From the NCBI GenBank assembly GCA_025617745.1, contig CM046861.1, positions 17,085,563-17,149,562 on the forward strand: 64,000 bases of DNA, read 5' to 3'. Every line of letters starts with the position of its first letter. Position 1 is the stretch's first letter. Origin of the DNA: Heliocidaris erythrogramma. Lineage: Eukaryota; Echinodermata; Echinoidea; Camarodonta; Echinometridae. Position numbers and translations under genes: made by a program. Shown piece by piece: positions 1 to 11,530 of the stretch. Below the pieces are notes generated by a model. That model was not told the DNA's origin, ran no database searches, and saw only the letters and a program-made list of their open reading frames with translations.

Positions 1-65
1 AATTAAAAGCGTGGTACCAACAGCTACGTCTACAGATGTACTCATTTTGTTGCCTCTATACACAC

Positions 66-110
<45 letters not shown>

Positions 111-2155
111 TACGATAAATCTGCCATCTTAAAATATTGTTTAGTTCTCTATCGCTGTTACCTAATCTGCTAGATATAACTTCACTAGTAAGGCCTTTTT
201 TCCCTGCATGGGAGCCTAAAACGTTAATTACATAATCCCAAAGGGTACCAATCACCAACATGTTTTTTTTTTCAGTATTCAAAATATCAGCTTCAGATAT
301 AACTTCTGAAAAGAAATATTGCAAGCTTGAATTCAATCTGTATAAAAGAAATATGACTGGTTTAGTAGACTAGTCGACGCACGCGTTAGCTTACGCATAC
401 GCACCTATATGATAAGTTATTCCCGTTCAAATTAAATAAAGCCATTTGAGTCTAATGGAAGCAAAAGGCTATACATGAAAGGTCAGAGGAAGATGCTGCT
501 TTCCATACTATGAATTGACGATTTAGCCACACAGATGGCGGGAATTCAAAAGCTTGTGTCGAATTACCTTTGATGTGCACTTAGTTAAACAAAAGAGTCA
601 AATGCCAGACTATATAAACTTCCAATTATTTAGCGTTTACTAAGTTTCTAGGCAAAATTACGATATTTAAAAGCAGTAGCTTTGTCCTTAGCATCGGACC
701 TGGACATCCAGTATCTAGACAAATGTTCAATGGTGGTTGCATATATTCCTTTCATTAGATAACCAAAGAACTAATTTGAAAGAAGAAACTTCAAGCTGTA
801 CTCCTAACGTTATTACCATACAGGAAAATATTGAAGATTATATTTATATTATATATAAAGCAAAGTTTGAGAAAGAATATTGATATTATTACTTTTTAAA
901 GATACCACTGATTTCTTAGTTCATTAGTACATTGAAAGGTAACTAAAATCAACATCAAAATCATAAAGTCCTTTCGATATTCTTCATTCATTAAAATTAG
1001 AAACAGCAATCATACACATTTCTGTATCTATTTAGGCATGATTGAATATCACTCATTTGATTCTAGAAAAAAGTAGTTCTCACTTCATAATCCCCTCATT
1101 TACAGAAAAAGTGAACACTTATCAAAGTGAACTGACTGGTTTCGATCCTCCTATTGAAATTAAGCTGATAGAACAACAGAAGAGAATGATAATTATAGTA
1201 TGACATTCAATGTGTGTATATTTAGGTCTAAAAGTATGAGTACTTTTCTGTATCTCAATCATATGAAAAAAAAACAATTAATCAAACCAAGGAGAAACAA
1301 AGATTTCTTTCGTTGGGTATATTGAACGTAACTATTTCCGCGTGGGTTTGAATATCCTTTTTTTATGTAGGCCTATTTATTTATAATTTATATCGAATAA
1401 AAAATCCTTTATTACATAGGATAATACAAAGATATTTGCAGATATGATAGCCTAGGTTATTTTCTGTGGGACCACAGTCATACATGTTACAACATGAAGT
1501 AAAAACATTAAAGATTCAAAGTAACCACTGGCAACAATACGTACATATGCAAGACAACATGTGTGCAGGGAAGTGAACCTATTCATATTGTTCAGAATAA
1601 AGCTTTTTCTTTAAAGATAAGCACTTACCAAAAAGCATTCGAATAATTAATATGTATAATATAAGAATAATCATTGTAATTATTATTATTATTTTCATAA
1701 AGTATTGATGAATATATTAGCATTAACCGTGTTAACATATGCATGCAAACCGAGAACCGAACTTGTACAAATAGTCAAGGACGTAGAGATATAAGGTTTG
1801 ATACGAATTCAGCAACCAAGCAATTATTAGTTTTATGTTATCAAAATCCGTATTATTTGTAAGTAGATTCCTTGCATAATATGAAAACTGTGAAACTTTC
1901 AAGAACATCTAAGAGCTCTTGTACATGTATACATCGGCATCTTAACTACAAAATCTTGCAATTCTCAAAGTCAGTACAATAATCATAGATACAGAAACAT
2001 AAAACTACAACAAAAAAAAAATTATTTATTAAACTACGAAAATATTTTACCAGAACAAGTCACCAATTTGAGGTGTATTAATTAGGACAGAATTAATTTA
2101 ACAGAATATTTAATCCACCAATGATTGGTTCTGTGACACAATATTTCTCCACCCT
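1..2155. other. 3' flank of WSC receptor gene 1, no gene seen
   Basis: No coding region is supported here. A TA/TG dinucleotide microsatellite lies at about 65-109. Segments around 1080-1160 and 1838-1990 resemble 10350-10450 and 11085-11270, the corresponding flank of gene 2, so this is part of a duplicated unit and may include 3' UTR. TTTATT at 2025-2030 reads AATAAA on the minus strand, about 125 bases past the gene 1 stop, and is a candidate polyadenylation signal. Confidence 0.5.
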
Positions 2156-2631
2156 TCAATCTATTTCAATGTAGTGTTCGTCTTCTTTCGAAATATTTGT
2201 TATTCCTCGATTTGAAGCAGAAAGGGACCTATGCGAAGGAGGTTTAGGGAACAACAATTCAGGTAGAAGGTATCCATCTGCGCTCATTCTGTGAATGAGT
2301 GGCTTTCGCACCTGCTTAGGGGTGGGGTAGGTGTTCTCGTGATGATGTGAATCGGAGTCCATAGAATGATCATCCGGTGTATCAGGTCCAGGCCTAGCTC
2401 TGGTTAGACCTGGTCCAATGAACGCCACACTGTAGTGGGCATCGGAATGTCTCTGTTCGGCCTCTTTATTCGAGTCACTGCCATATTTACTCGCTTTGAA
2501 AACTGCACTGGGTTGTGCGTTATTTCTAGGAAACCGTCGACGAACTAGTAGGACTACAATGAATATCAATGCGAGAACCAGGCAAACGAGTATGGGAGCG
2601 GAGATGTAAAAAGCGAGTACGAGCCTGAAAC
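2156..2631 (-). CDS. WSC receptor gene 1, exon 3: transmembrane segment and cytoplasmic tail
   Basis: Last coding exon of a type I membrane protein. It follows a TCTGTCCAG acceptor and opens in phase 1, matching the donor of the WSC exon at 5983-6249. It encodes a hydrophobic helix of about 23 residues (core SAPILVCLVLALIFIVVLLV), then the stop-transfer residues RRR, then a tail of about 135 residues. The tail contains HSDAHYSVAFIGPG, a proline-rich stretch, DGYLLPELLFPKPPS and a C-terminal HYIEID. DGYLLPEL is shared with genes 2 and 3 and carries a YxxP/YxxL-type tyrosine. With exons at 6992-7091 and 5983-6249 the reading frame closes exactly: 843 nt, 280 residues plus stop. No kinase or other catalytic domain is visible. 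A signalling or endocytic role for the tail is inference. Confidence 0.85.
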
Positions 2632-3534
2632 CTGGACAGAGTTAGGTTAAAAGTAAGAGAAATGTGACCGGAAGAGATAAGTTCATGCAGCAGTATAGGG
2701 ACGGTGATAAAAAGATAGAGCATTTAGACAGATACTGAGATTGAGGATGAGAGGGAGAGGGGATAGAGAAATTGAATACAAATGGTTTGATAAAATGTAG
2801 TGATTTGGTCTAAAATTACTTCAAATTAATATCAATTGTGAAAGAGGCAATATCAGTTCGAAGATATCTCTTTTATAGGTTATTATTAATTTGCGATTGT
2901 AATTACAAGAATACCAGTGAGAGGTACCCTCCCCCTCCCCACGATGTCAATAGCATTTATGTTATGGATCGAGTAAGGGAAAACTATGAAAACTATTTTT
3001 CTGCGCTCCTTTACAAAAATTTAATGGTAATGATGATTAAAAAGACCATGCATGAAGACGCTTTCCCGAAGGATGCAATGCCGCTGAATAACATCATGAA
3101 ACTGGCTTTATTGAGGGTCCACGATAAAACATTGAGAGGCTTTTGTGACAGGAATACCTACATATTTATGACAGCTGGATAACAAGTGGTATATGCAGGT
3201 TCATATCCTGTCGAAGATTATCGGATTCGCAACTGTGAGTCAAACTTGGACGTAGTGTACCCATTACAGTCCGGCGAAATATGCGATACACTAACAAAAG
3301 CCTTGCACACGGATTTTGTCAGTTTTGCGTGATCAAAACATTACTAGATACCCAATGTAAAACATCAGCCTAGACATGTTATCTTTATTCATTAAGTTTT
3401 CTTGCATAAATAAATTTCATAAAATATCTCTGAAATATTATAGGCCTAAACCTCATGATTGCATTACAGATCTCATTTGTTAAAGGGCCCGGCCATCAAA
3501 ATGCAAGTTGATACCTGATGGTGTGCAATCATAC
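2632..3534. other. Gene 1 intron, no feature recognised
   Basis: Intronic on the minus strand between the WSC exon and the tail exon. A 114-codon plus-strand ORF at 2838-3182 has no recognisable domain, and I see no support for it as a gene. Confidence 0.4.
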
Positions 3535-3895
3535 ATAATAATAATAATAATAATAATATGCCGCTTTTTATATAGCGCCTAATACATCGGCGATGTCTCT
3601 AAGCGCTTTACAGATATATTATTACCCCGGTCATTGGATCCTGGCTTGCCCGCACACAATGTATGCACATTCTCCACTCCCTGGAGAGTATTCCAGCCAG
3701 GCGTCTGTAAAGCGCACACATGCTAAAGCAAAGGACATTACCTTTGGCATCCTACCGGGTACCCATTTAACATCTGGGTGGAGAGTGGCAAATGTAGATT
3801 AACGTCTTGCCAAAGGACACTAGTGCTGTGGTGGGATTCGAACCCCAGACCTCGTGGTTCACAGTCCGGGGAATTATCAACTGATCCACAGCACC
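3535..3895 (-). mobile_element. tRNA-derived SINE
   Basis: The minus strand begins at about 3895 with a tRNA-like head: ends GTGCTGT/ACAGCAC that can pair as an acceptor stem, an anticodon-arm-like CTGTGAA, and a strong B-box-like GGGTTCGAATCCC. A body of about 280 bp follows, then an (ATT)n tail, seen as (AAT)n at 3535-3559 on the plus strand. Head, body and simple-repeat tail in that order define a SINE. The CTGTGAA loop recalls tRNA-His(GTG), but that origin is tentative. It sits in a gene 1 intron. Confidence 0.8.
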
Positions 3896-3954
3896 TCTAC
3901 ATCTCATATTTTGATATTTAAAGTTCTAAATATGTTTCATAGATTATTAAATAT

Positions 3955-4300
3955 TTTTTGAAATAATTTGAAATAACCTGCTAAGCCCCACCCACCTAAA
4001 AAAATACCCCAGACCAATTTCCCCTCGTGACATCATCTGTCCATCATCAGTAAGCTAAGAGCGATTTTTCAAGTGAAATTGGTATTTAACTTTGTCAAAG
4101 CTGACACCTGTTACAATACCAACATAGGAGTTGCTATGTCAGACATGCTGTAGCATCAGCAGGAAAACAAAGGGAATGATGAGGTATTCTATGAAAGCAT
4201 GCAATTCTATTATGAGCGTGTCTAAGCTGGGGGAAATTATACCAGTATCTATTCTACAATACAATAGTTAGTGGTCCCCAGCTCAGCATGGCAGGGGGCC
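3955..4300. repeat. Dispersed repeat fragment related to 37705-38110
   Basis: Shares CTGCTAAGCCC, ATGACATCATC-like and GCTATGTCAGA blocks with the core of the nested foldback at 37.7-38.1 kb. Both begin with a CTGCTAAG block and contain a similar TGACATCATC...CAATCATCAGT section. No ORF. Confidence 0.55.
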
Positions 4301-4699
4301 CTTTAAACGGTGTTTGAAGTATTGCGTGTTTGAAAAGAATTTTATAATCCACTCACTACTTTCACTGCTCCCATTACAAACGACGTTAGTGGCGAGTGGT
4401 GATCTCACTGCAAAAAGAATAGGGATATTATCATTACAGTCATTTTTAAGCATAATTAACATAATTATTTACACTCCAATGTATTGTCTTATCGATAGAT
4501 GTCGAAAAGGCCTTCGATTCCGTTGAACTGAATTTTCTAGTAGGAAATACATTTAAATCTTTTGTTGAACTGATGTATACAAATATCGAAAGTTGTGTCA
4601 TAAATAATAGATTCTCATCTTTTGTTTTTAATCTTCGCAGGGGGAGGGGTAGACAAGCTTGTCTCCGTAATTTGTTTCTGATTGGAGCCGAGGTATAGG

Positions 4700-5605
4700 T
4701 ATTTCATGAGTTGAAAGTTTAATAATTTGTATGATATGTCCTCTGTAGGTTTCCATGGTGAGCGAGTATTCAAAATTGAAGGCTTTCGGTAACACCATGT
4801 GGGAGCCTCTGTGAAAAGGCTGTTGATATATTCTTTCGTGAAAATAACCCACTTATGGGGCGTTCGAAGGAATTAATTGGAAAAGAGAAAGGAAAGAATA
4901 TATCAACAACATTTTCACAGAGGCTCCCACATGGTGTTACCGAAAGCTTTCAATTGTGAAAACTTGTATTATGTTGGCGGGATATCACAGCGAACGATCA
5001 AGATAAATATATTTCTGTAATACTATTAAATACTGGGCAAAACTGCCGAACATGAGGAGAGATGCGCATCGTACCAATAATTCTAGATAATTGTGCGTTC
5101 CAAATCATTGCATGCAAGGCCTGACATTATATTCACTCTTCACTCACAGAGAGGCTCCCACATGGTGTTACCGAAAGCTTTCAATTGTGAAAACTTGTAT
5201 TATGTTGGCGGGATATCACAGCGAACGATCAAGATAAATATATTTGTGTAATACTATTAAATACTGGGCAAAACTGCCGAACATGAGGAGAGATGCGCAT
5301 CGTACCAATAATTCTAGATAATTGTGCGTTCCAAATCATTGCATGCAAGGCCTGACATTATATTCACTCTTCACTCACAGAGAGGCTCCCACATGGTGTT
5401 ACCGAAAGCTTTCAATTGTGAAAACTTGTATTATGTTGGCGGGATATCACAGCGAACGATCAAGATAAATATATTTTGTGTAATACTATTAAATACTGGG
5501 CAAAACTGCCGAACATGAGGAGAGATGCGCATCGTACCAATAATTCTAGATAATTGTGCGTTCCAAATCATTGCATGCAAGGCCTGACATTATATTCACT
5601 CTTTC
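4700..5605. repeat. 231-bp tandem repeat with inverted cap
   Basis: Three copies of a 231-bp unit run from about 4904 to 5602. The landmark AGGCTCCCACATGGTG starts at 4921, 5152 and 5383. Each unit contains GAAAGCTTTCAATTGTG and GGCGGGATATCACAG. Immediately upstream, 4755-4850 is an inverted copy of the unit start, so the array begins with a hairpin of about 80-bp arms. Small ORFs inside are repeat-derived. Confidence 0.85.
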
Positions 5606-5982
5606 TCCAAAATGTTATACCACAGTCAAACCAACATGAACGACGCCGGATCGACAACAGACCGAACAAAAAATAACTTCGCTACCAATGCCCAAGAGTA
5701 GGTCGGTTTGGAGTGGGTGTTGGGTCGGTTTGGCGGTGTGACTGCTGCATAAGCAAAGCAGCATGTTCTTAGTTGAAAAACAAATCCTGGATTTCCGTTT
5801 TCCCAACAATGAGGGCTATTGTGTATCTCAAGTTTTATCCATGATTATTTGTGGTTATTTTTGAATGGTCTGTCATTTCATTCATCTGAACCTAATCAAG
5901 GCTGGCGAAAAATTGGCAAATCAATCAAAAATAGACTTACTAGTAAGTACATTCATTAGTTCAAATTATCCACACATCATAC

Positions 5983-6249
5983 CGTTATATACAGATATAG
6001 CAAGAGAACCACCGCAAAACTTTGCACCGCTTCCTGGACAGGGCAATCTACACCAACTGTCCCGAAATGTTTTGATGAGACACGTTTGTTGACATGAACA
6101 ATAACATTCATTTTGGCGGTAAAGTGCTGCAACTGGAAATCCTTCAATCTTACATAAGGCTAAGCAATAATCTGGAGAATTATAAAATGTTGATTGCATT
6201 AATTCGAATATCAGGCAAGATTGTAAATGGCAGCCGATGTAATCACCAT
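5983..6249 (-). CDS. WSC receptor gene 1, exon 2: WSC domain
   Basis: An 89-codon exon (267 nt, phase 1 at both ends) flanked by a TATTTCAG acceptor and a GGTATGATG donor. It encodes a complete WSC domain: DYIGCH at the start, CLALCKIEGFPVAALY in the middle, ECYCSCQQTC, then LPCPGSGAKFCGGSLAISVY at the end. WSC domains are extracellular cysteine-rich modules, several of them carbohydrate-binding. Here the usual CyCG segment is replaced by C-x-C-x3-C, a feature shared with the gene 3 domains. Within gene 1 this is the only ectodomain module, between signal peptide and membrane helix. The ligand is unknown. Confidence 0.88.
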
Positions 6250-6278
6250 CTGAAATATCAAGAATGATGTGATAATCG

Positions 6279-6420
6279 TTGAAACTGATATATGTTTACA
6301 AACACACTTCACTCTCTTCCAGTTCCTCCGTCATTCTCTCTCTATACTCTATTCCTTCCCAATCTCTCTCTCTCTCTCTTTCTCTTTTTCTTTCTTTCTT
6401 TCTTTCACCATGTCTCTTCA
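6279..6420. repeat. CT-rich microsatellite
   Basis: (TC)n/(TTTC)n tract at about 6330-6420 in the first intron of gene 1. Two overlapping ORFs through it are low-complexity artefacts. Confidence 0.8.
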
Positions 6421-6991
6421 TTATTACATTTGAAGAGCATCAAAATATTATTTCAATCCACGATTTACTATAATAAAAGGCCAAATTCTTCCGTCTTTAG
6501 CTCAACGACTGCTAATTATGCCGATATTAGCAATTAAAATTTAAATTTAACCTCAATAATAGTTCTAATGATTATATCTAAGCCAGTTTAAAAACTATTA
6601 CTTAACCTCTTTTGTAACCGAAGCTATTTCAAATCTTATAACTCAGTCTCAATTTCTCAGCAATGGTTTAAATTGATTACTTTAATAATGGTACAAATGA
6701 ATGCTATATTGTTATAAGAAGTTCCATTGCTAAAGTATTTTTGTGCACGTTTTTACACCATTATTTTATTTTACACAATGTTGGCTACCTGTTTAGACAT
6801 TAAGTGAAAATTAGCCGCCCCGCCCCTTAAACATTTAGAGAGTATTGATCTCCCTTCTTTGTTATTGTTTGCTTTCCATCAATTTTGTACAATTTACGAA
6901 CTTTCAAATGTATTTCTTTACCGAGAGCATAGACGATTAATTATCAGCTTTATTAAGTTTAGCACGATCATAATACGATATAGATACTTAC

Positions 6992-7091
6992 TGGTAGCAT
7001 ATCTCTCAAATAGAGTAGACTTTCCATAACCAGAAGCAACCAAAGGATAATATTGCACGAAGAAGCCGACAAATATTACAGACATATACAT
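6992..7091 (-). CDS. WSC receptor gene 1, exon 1: signal peptide
   Basis: Starts at ATG 7091-7089; a second in-frame ATG lies two codons on. It reads MYMSVIFVGFFVQYYPLVAS, a short hydrophobic signal peptide, then about 13 residues to a consensus donor (CCA|gtaagt). It ends in phase 1, exactly as needed for the WSC exon at 6249. Length, start (MY) and phase parallel exon 1 of gene 3 at 39317-39425. The start could be either Met; both leave a functional signal peptide. Confidence 0.78.
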
Positions 7092-8530
7092 TTCCTCGCT
7101 GATATAAATGCTCAGATTATACAAATATCAGATGCATTAACACAGTAGACGATCACAAAGAAAAGCTGCGACTGAATAAAAGAAAATCTTTATCCTCACT
7201 GCTTATGTGACTGCACGCGGACGCGCCTTTTTTTACGGAAGTAAATACCTTTAATCCCATCCCATGATACCATATCCATGATACTGTTAACAAGTCTATA
7301 TATGATTGAAGCAATTGACGAATCAGTGTAAAGCGAAGAAGCGAGCAATTAAGCCTATTTTGGGGAGATTGTTTTTAATGCTTGATATTTTCATAGGACG
7401 AGATCGCATGAAGACACGTATATACTGGGTGTCCCACAAAAAGCGGAACGGGTATTATTAACGAGTATTATTAAAATTGTGTCTCAACTATATTTACTTC
7501 GAAATTTAAATGAGTAATTTACTATTTTCACCGCTCCCTTAATACAAGGGACGTTAGTATAGTGATTAGTGACTTCACTGCAGAAAAAATAGTGATAGAC
7601 GGTCATTTGCTACTGTTCAAAAAATAGCACAAAACTATGCGATAACACAAATGTCATATGTTCACGTTAAATGTTGTCGGGGTTACACAATCAAATAAAA
7701 TCTCAAAGATGGGGGTTATAAGAGAAGATAATACATCGTTATTTCTTTAAGATTTAGGAATTGTAGGGTGTCGGAATTTTAAGCCAAACTTATAAATCAT
7801 ACTCGTTTACGTGTATAGCTCATTTCCCCAAAGATTTGTTACTGTGAAGTATAATTGTTCCGGGGTAGTCTGAAGGTTCGGTAGATTCGTAATTCCAAAA
7901 ATGGAATGATAGGCTTCATAATTCCAAAAATGAAGCAGGGTTTGTCATTCCGAAAGTTAAATTGGGAACCTAGTCTAAGTTTCCTATATATGAATCCCAT
8001 ATTCTTCTTTTTTTCCCCTCGCAAAATAATGAACCCAATTACCTTTTCGGAATAACGAAGTTCTGTTAATACTTATCCATATTTCATTTTTCACTATGAA
8101 ACTTGAGGAAAATTGATCTTCAGATTGTTGATCCTCCAAATTAATCCACCAGGTGTTTGGGGAAAAGAACTTATTTTCAGTTTGGAAGTAATGGACCTCC
8201 TGGAAGAGAAAATGTTCATGTTCGAAATTGTGAAACTTTGCAATTATGAACCATTTGAATTACGAACCTTTGATAAAACTGAACTTTCATAGAGGAACAA
8301 AATAAAACAACGTTCAGAAGAACGAGCATCCCCCTTCATTTCCTTTATAAAAAAAAAAAGTCTGTGTTCTGACAGCTTAGAGACTGCCACAAATGTTTAT
8401 ACGAAGCACAATGTGACTTATAAAAAAATGAATTGCAAATATTGGAAATAATTTAGATTTAGTAACTGTCAAAAAAGGAATAAAAAACTATAAGGTGCAT
8501 ATAAAAGATTGCATTAAATTGAATTAACTA
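7092..8530. other. Intergenic, no gene recognised
   Basis: Between gene 1 and the decayed WSC exon. A TATATA at about 7303-7308 is some 215 bases upstream of the gene 1 start, but promoter status is unproven. At 7430 there is a GGGTGTCCCA block of the kind seen in mariner-type ends, without a recognisable partner. The section near 7540-7610 resembles 4350-4430. No coding region is supported. Confidence 0.4.
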
Positions 8531-8534
8531 GATA

Positions 8535-8730
8535 GGATATACAAATAATTTCTTGGTACTGCAAAATTTCAATATGGCACGAAAAAGAGACATGATAACG
8601 AAGCTTTTCGACCTGCACTCATCAGGTTATCACGCAGGTATATAACAAATTACTTGAAATCAACTATATTATACTCGGTGAACCCGGACGCAACCTATGT
8701 CTCTCATGTCTCTTTTTCGTGCCATAGATA
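8535..8730. repeat. Small inverted-repeat element
   Basis: GGCACGAAAAAGAGACATGA at about 8576 is answered by the inverted TCTCTTTTTCGTGCC at about 8708. The interior and flank (ATACAAATAATTTC, ATTATACTCG.GAACCCGGACG) recur at 50850-50920, so this is a dispersed element. Confidence 0.6.
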
Positions 8731-8794
8731 GAATATGTTTAGGATAGGATAGATTAAGGTAGAGAATAGGATAACATAAAGCATGGCTATACAC

Positions 8795-8995
8795 TAATAA
8801 CTGTAAAACTACAGACTTTCTGGCTTTCCTTGAGACTGACTACAATTTATTTTAAATTTACAGTCTCTTTCCTGTAAAAAAACGGAAATATTTGTTAACA
8901 GACTGTAGTTTTACATGAGGCTGTAAAATAACGTGCACTCCTGGCGTTTCGACTGCCAGGAAATTTCCTGTAAAAATACGCACATATTTTTTAAC
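8795..8995. repeat. MITE-like CTGTAAAACTACAG repeat
   Basis: Self-complementary blocks based on TGTAAAACTACAG and TTTCCTGTAAAAA.ACG recur in both orientations, a typical foldback MITE remnant. Similar ACTGTAAA ends occur in the MITE at 23415-23665. Confidence 0.45.
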
Positions 8996-9000
8996 AGTGT

Positions 9001-9252
9001 ATATACAGAAGCTCCCCTATAACCACCGCAAAAACTTATCGAAATTTAACCCTCGACATGGCAAGCCACAGTTTTGGTCATCCGTAGTTTTGTAAACAGG
9101 GGCAGGAACATTTAGTTCGATTGTAGAGGGTTGCCACTGGAAATCCTTCATCCTTACATGTTGCTATGCAAGAATTTGGATAGTTGTGAAATGTCGATTT
9201 GCTTACCTAGCTTACATAGCATAGCAGCCGATGTAATCACAATCACAATCAC
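9001..9252 (-). pseudogene. Decayed WSC-domain exon
   Basis: The minus strand retains DYIGCY near 9230, then in shifted frames C-K-D-E-G-F-P-V-A-T-L-Y-N-R-T and CSCPC near 9110-9150, followed by the remains of a CGLPC..CGG ending. At least one in-frame stop and several frameshifts interrupt it, and a CAATCA trinucleotide-like expansion marks its start. It is most like the gene 1 WSC exon (EGFPVA.LY). It lies between the tail exon of gene 2 and exon 1 of gene 1, so it belongs to neither and is probably the relic of a further duplicate. Confidence 0.7.
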
Positions 9253-9299
9253 AATCTAAAATATTAAATGAATTGTTGTTATAGTAACATGGAAACACA

Positions 9300-9850
9300 G
9301 GGGTTTCATCTATCCCCTTCTTTATCCCTTTCGCAACAGTCTCTCCTTCCCTCCCTCCCTCTCTTCTTTACTCTTCCTCTCTTTTTTCCCCTCTCGTCTC
9401 TTCCTATCCCAGGCCTCCCCCGCTCTCTCCACTTTCTCCCCCCCCCCCCCAGCCCGAAACCACAAATGTAAGAATAACCACAAATTTAAACAAATTGCAC
9501 TTGCACGAAAAAAAAAACAATTTGATGAATGTACACTTTTGAATTTATTTTTTCCGAACTTTTACATCATTTAATTCTTAACCCCCCCCCCCCCCCCGAT
9601 AATAGTATCGAGGGGGGGGGGTAAGAATAAAGTGCGCCATTTTGAGTTACAAACGGGTTTAACTACCGCACCTTAATTTTAATCAAAACACCATGCAGCG
9701 TGCGCCATATATTGTAAATCGCATTCCTTTCTTTCTCTCCCTCTCCCCTCTCCCCCCCCCCCCCCCCCTCTCTCTCTCTCTCTCTCCCCCCCCCCCCCCC
9801 TCTCTTTGTATATCTTTCTATCTCTCTCGTTATTCTATTGCATTCCTTCT
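9300..9850. repeat. Low-complexity CT/poly-C/poly-G tracts
   Basis: CT-rich stretch 9340-9450, poly-C at about 9582-9598, poly-G at about 9613-9622, and two poly-C/TC blocks at 9735-9800. ORFs rich in L/S/P or G/R/E on either strand here are artefacts. Confidence 0.85.
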
Positions 9851-10692
9851 CCCACAATTAAGTAAAGTTCAATACTGCTAAACTAAAGAAGCATAGACAT
9901 TCACGTGGGGGCCATTCCTAAGAGAAGTGATGTTCCTGATGGCAAAGGGTAAGAGATGAACCAAGAACTGGGATGTGTTTGAATAGAAAGATTACGAAAA
10001 ATTAAGTGAAGTCGGCAAGCAGACAGAAAGAATACTGGAGAATATGATCATGTGATGTACACATATTTTTCCAACCATTTTTACACATACAAACTTAAAA
10101 GTTAAGGCCTTGTGAAACAAATTACGAATAGATCGATTTTTCTTAAAATGTCACACATATCTTTGTCCAAACATTCATAAAATACGTTTTTCTTAATTTT
10201 CCTTCCTCCACTCATGCAGGCCAACATCTAATGTGTTAATTCAATTTTAAAATAAGAAATCAGAATCCAAGACAACTCTATACATTGGAATATATATCTT
10301 TAAATTATCTGTCAGTTAAACTTGATTGATTCTATTTAAGTTATGTATTTCTCACTTCAAAAATCCCCACTTATGAATCAAAAGTTATATCATGAATCAT
10401 TGTAAATGAATCAGTTTCGATCTTTTATTTCAATAGATGCAATGGGGCTACTGACACAGAAGTAGATAATGGTAATTTTGTAATAAAGTCCTTTAATGTC
10501 CATGTCGTTCTGCTGTATAGGCCTACTCAGTGGCATAGATACAAGGGGCACGTGCCAGGCTCCCTCCTCTCCCCCCCCCCCCCCTCATGGAATGGTGAAA
10601 TGGGAGAGGAAGAGAGAAAGAAAGATAAAAAAGAAATGGAGATGGGGAAGGCAACGTGAAAATATGATACAGCCCCCCCCAAAAAAAAAAAA

Positions 10693-10731
<39 letters not shown>

Positions 10732-11530
10732 TAGATAAAATAAATAAAATAAATAAATAAATAAATAAATAAAATAAATAAATAAATAAATGAAAGAAAA
10801 AAAAATAAATAAATAAATCCAATTCAAATTAAGAGGAAATGATATTCTTGGCAAAAATTAAAATTTTGTATTAGTGATGTAAACAAATGAATGGTTGAGT
10901 AGTGTGGGAATGACGTCACAAACTCATGATCGAGTTGCCAATCTGTAATGAGTTGTTCAATTTTCATCAAACTAGTTTTGATCTGTTTGTCTCAATTTCA
11001 AAGTAATTCTATACCACATGCGCCCTTTAGAGCAGATGGCGCCTTGTGTGCAAAAGGAAATGCCCGTTTCGTATATACAAATTAATCTGTATTGCTTGTA
11101 AATAGATTGATTCACTACACTATTGCACTTTACAAACTGAAAAAAGTCATTGCGAATGATTTTCAAGAACATCTAAGCACTTTTTTACATGTATACATCG
11201 GCATTTCAACTATAGAATATTACAGTTTTGAAAGTCAAAGCCGAATATCATATGTTCAGAAACAGAGGCCTATTAAAGAATTCTGTAAAAGTGAACTTTG
11301 GAAAATCAAGTCAAAAATTTGATATACTATTTTAAATACATATTCAAGGAAACGGTACAAAGATTAAACATATAAATGCAGTAATTAAGAATGTTATGTA
11401 GTGCAATAAATCTTTCTCAATACAAATCACTTTTCAAATTACGACGCTCATTTGGAATGTATCTAATATTTCAATTTACAAAAACAAATCCACTAATGTT
11501 TGGTTCAGAGATACATTATTTCTTAATCCC
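9851..11530. other. 3' flank of WSC receptor gene 2, no gene seen
   Basis: Contains (AAT)n/(AAAT)n microsatellites at 10680-10820. Segments 10350-10450 and 11085-11270 match the gene 1 flank at 1080-1160 and 1838-1990; the shared block includes CAAGAACATCTAAG and ACATGTATACATCGGCAT. This is the downstream half of a tandem segmental duplication. A GTGGCATAGATAC-type repeat adjoins poly-C at 10525-10585. Confidence 0.55.

Noticed and set aside
2838..3182. 114-codon plus-strand ORF
   Set aside because: No domain, no splice or start support, inside an intron of the opposite-strand gene 1.
3822..3895. tRNA-His gene on minus strand
   Set aside because: Continuous with a repeat body and (ATT)n tail, so it is a SINE head.
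10523..10854. ORFs of 89-99 codons rich in Ile/Tyr/Phe
   Set aside because: They translate (AAT)n/(AAAT)n microsatellites and poly-C; low complexity, no domain.
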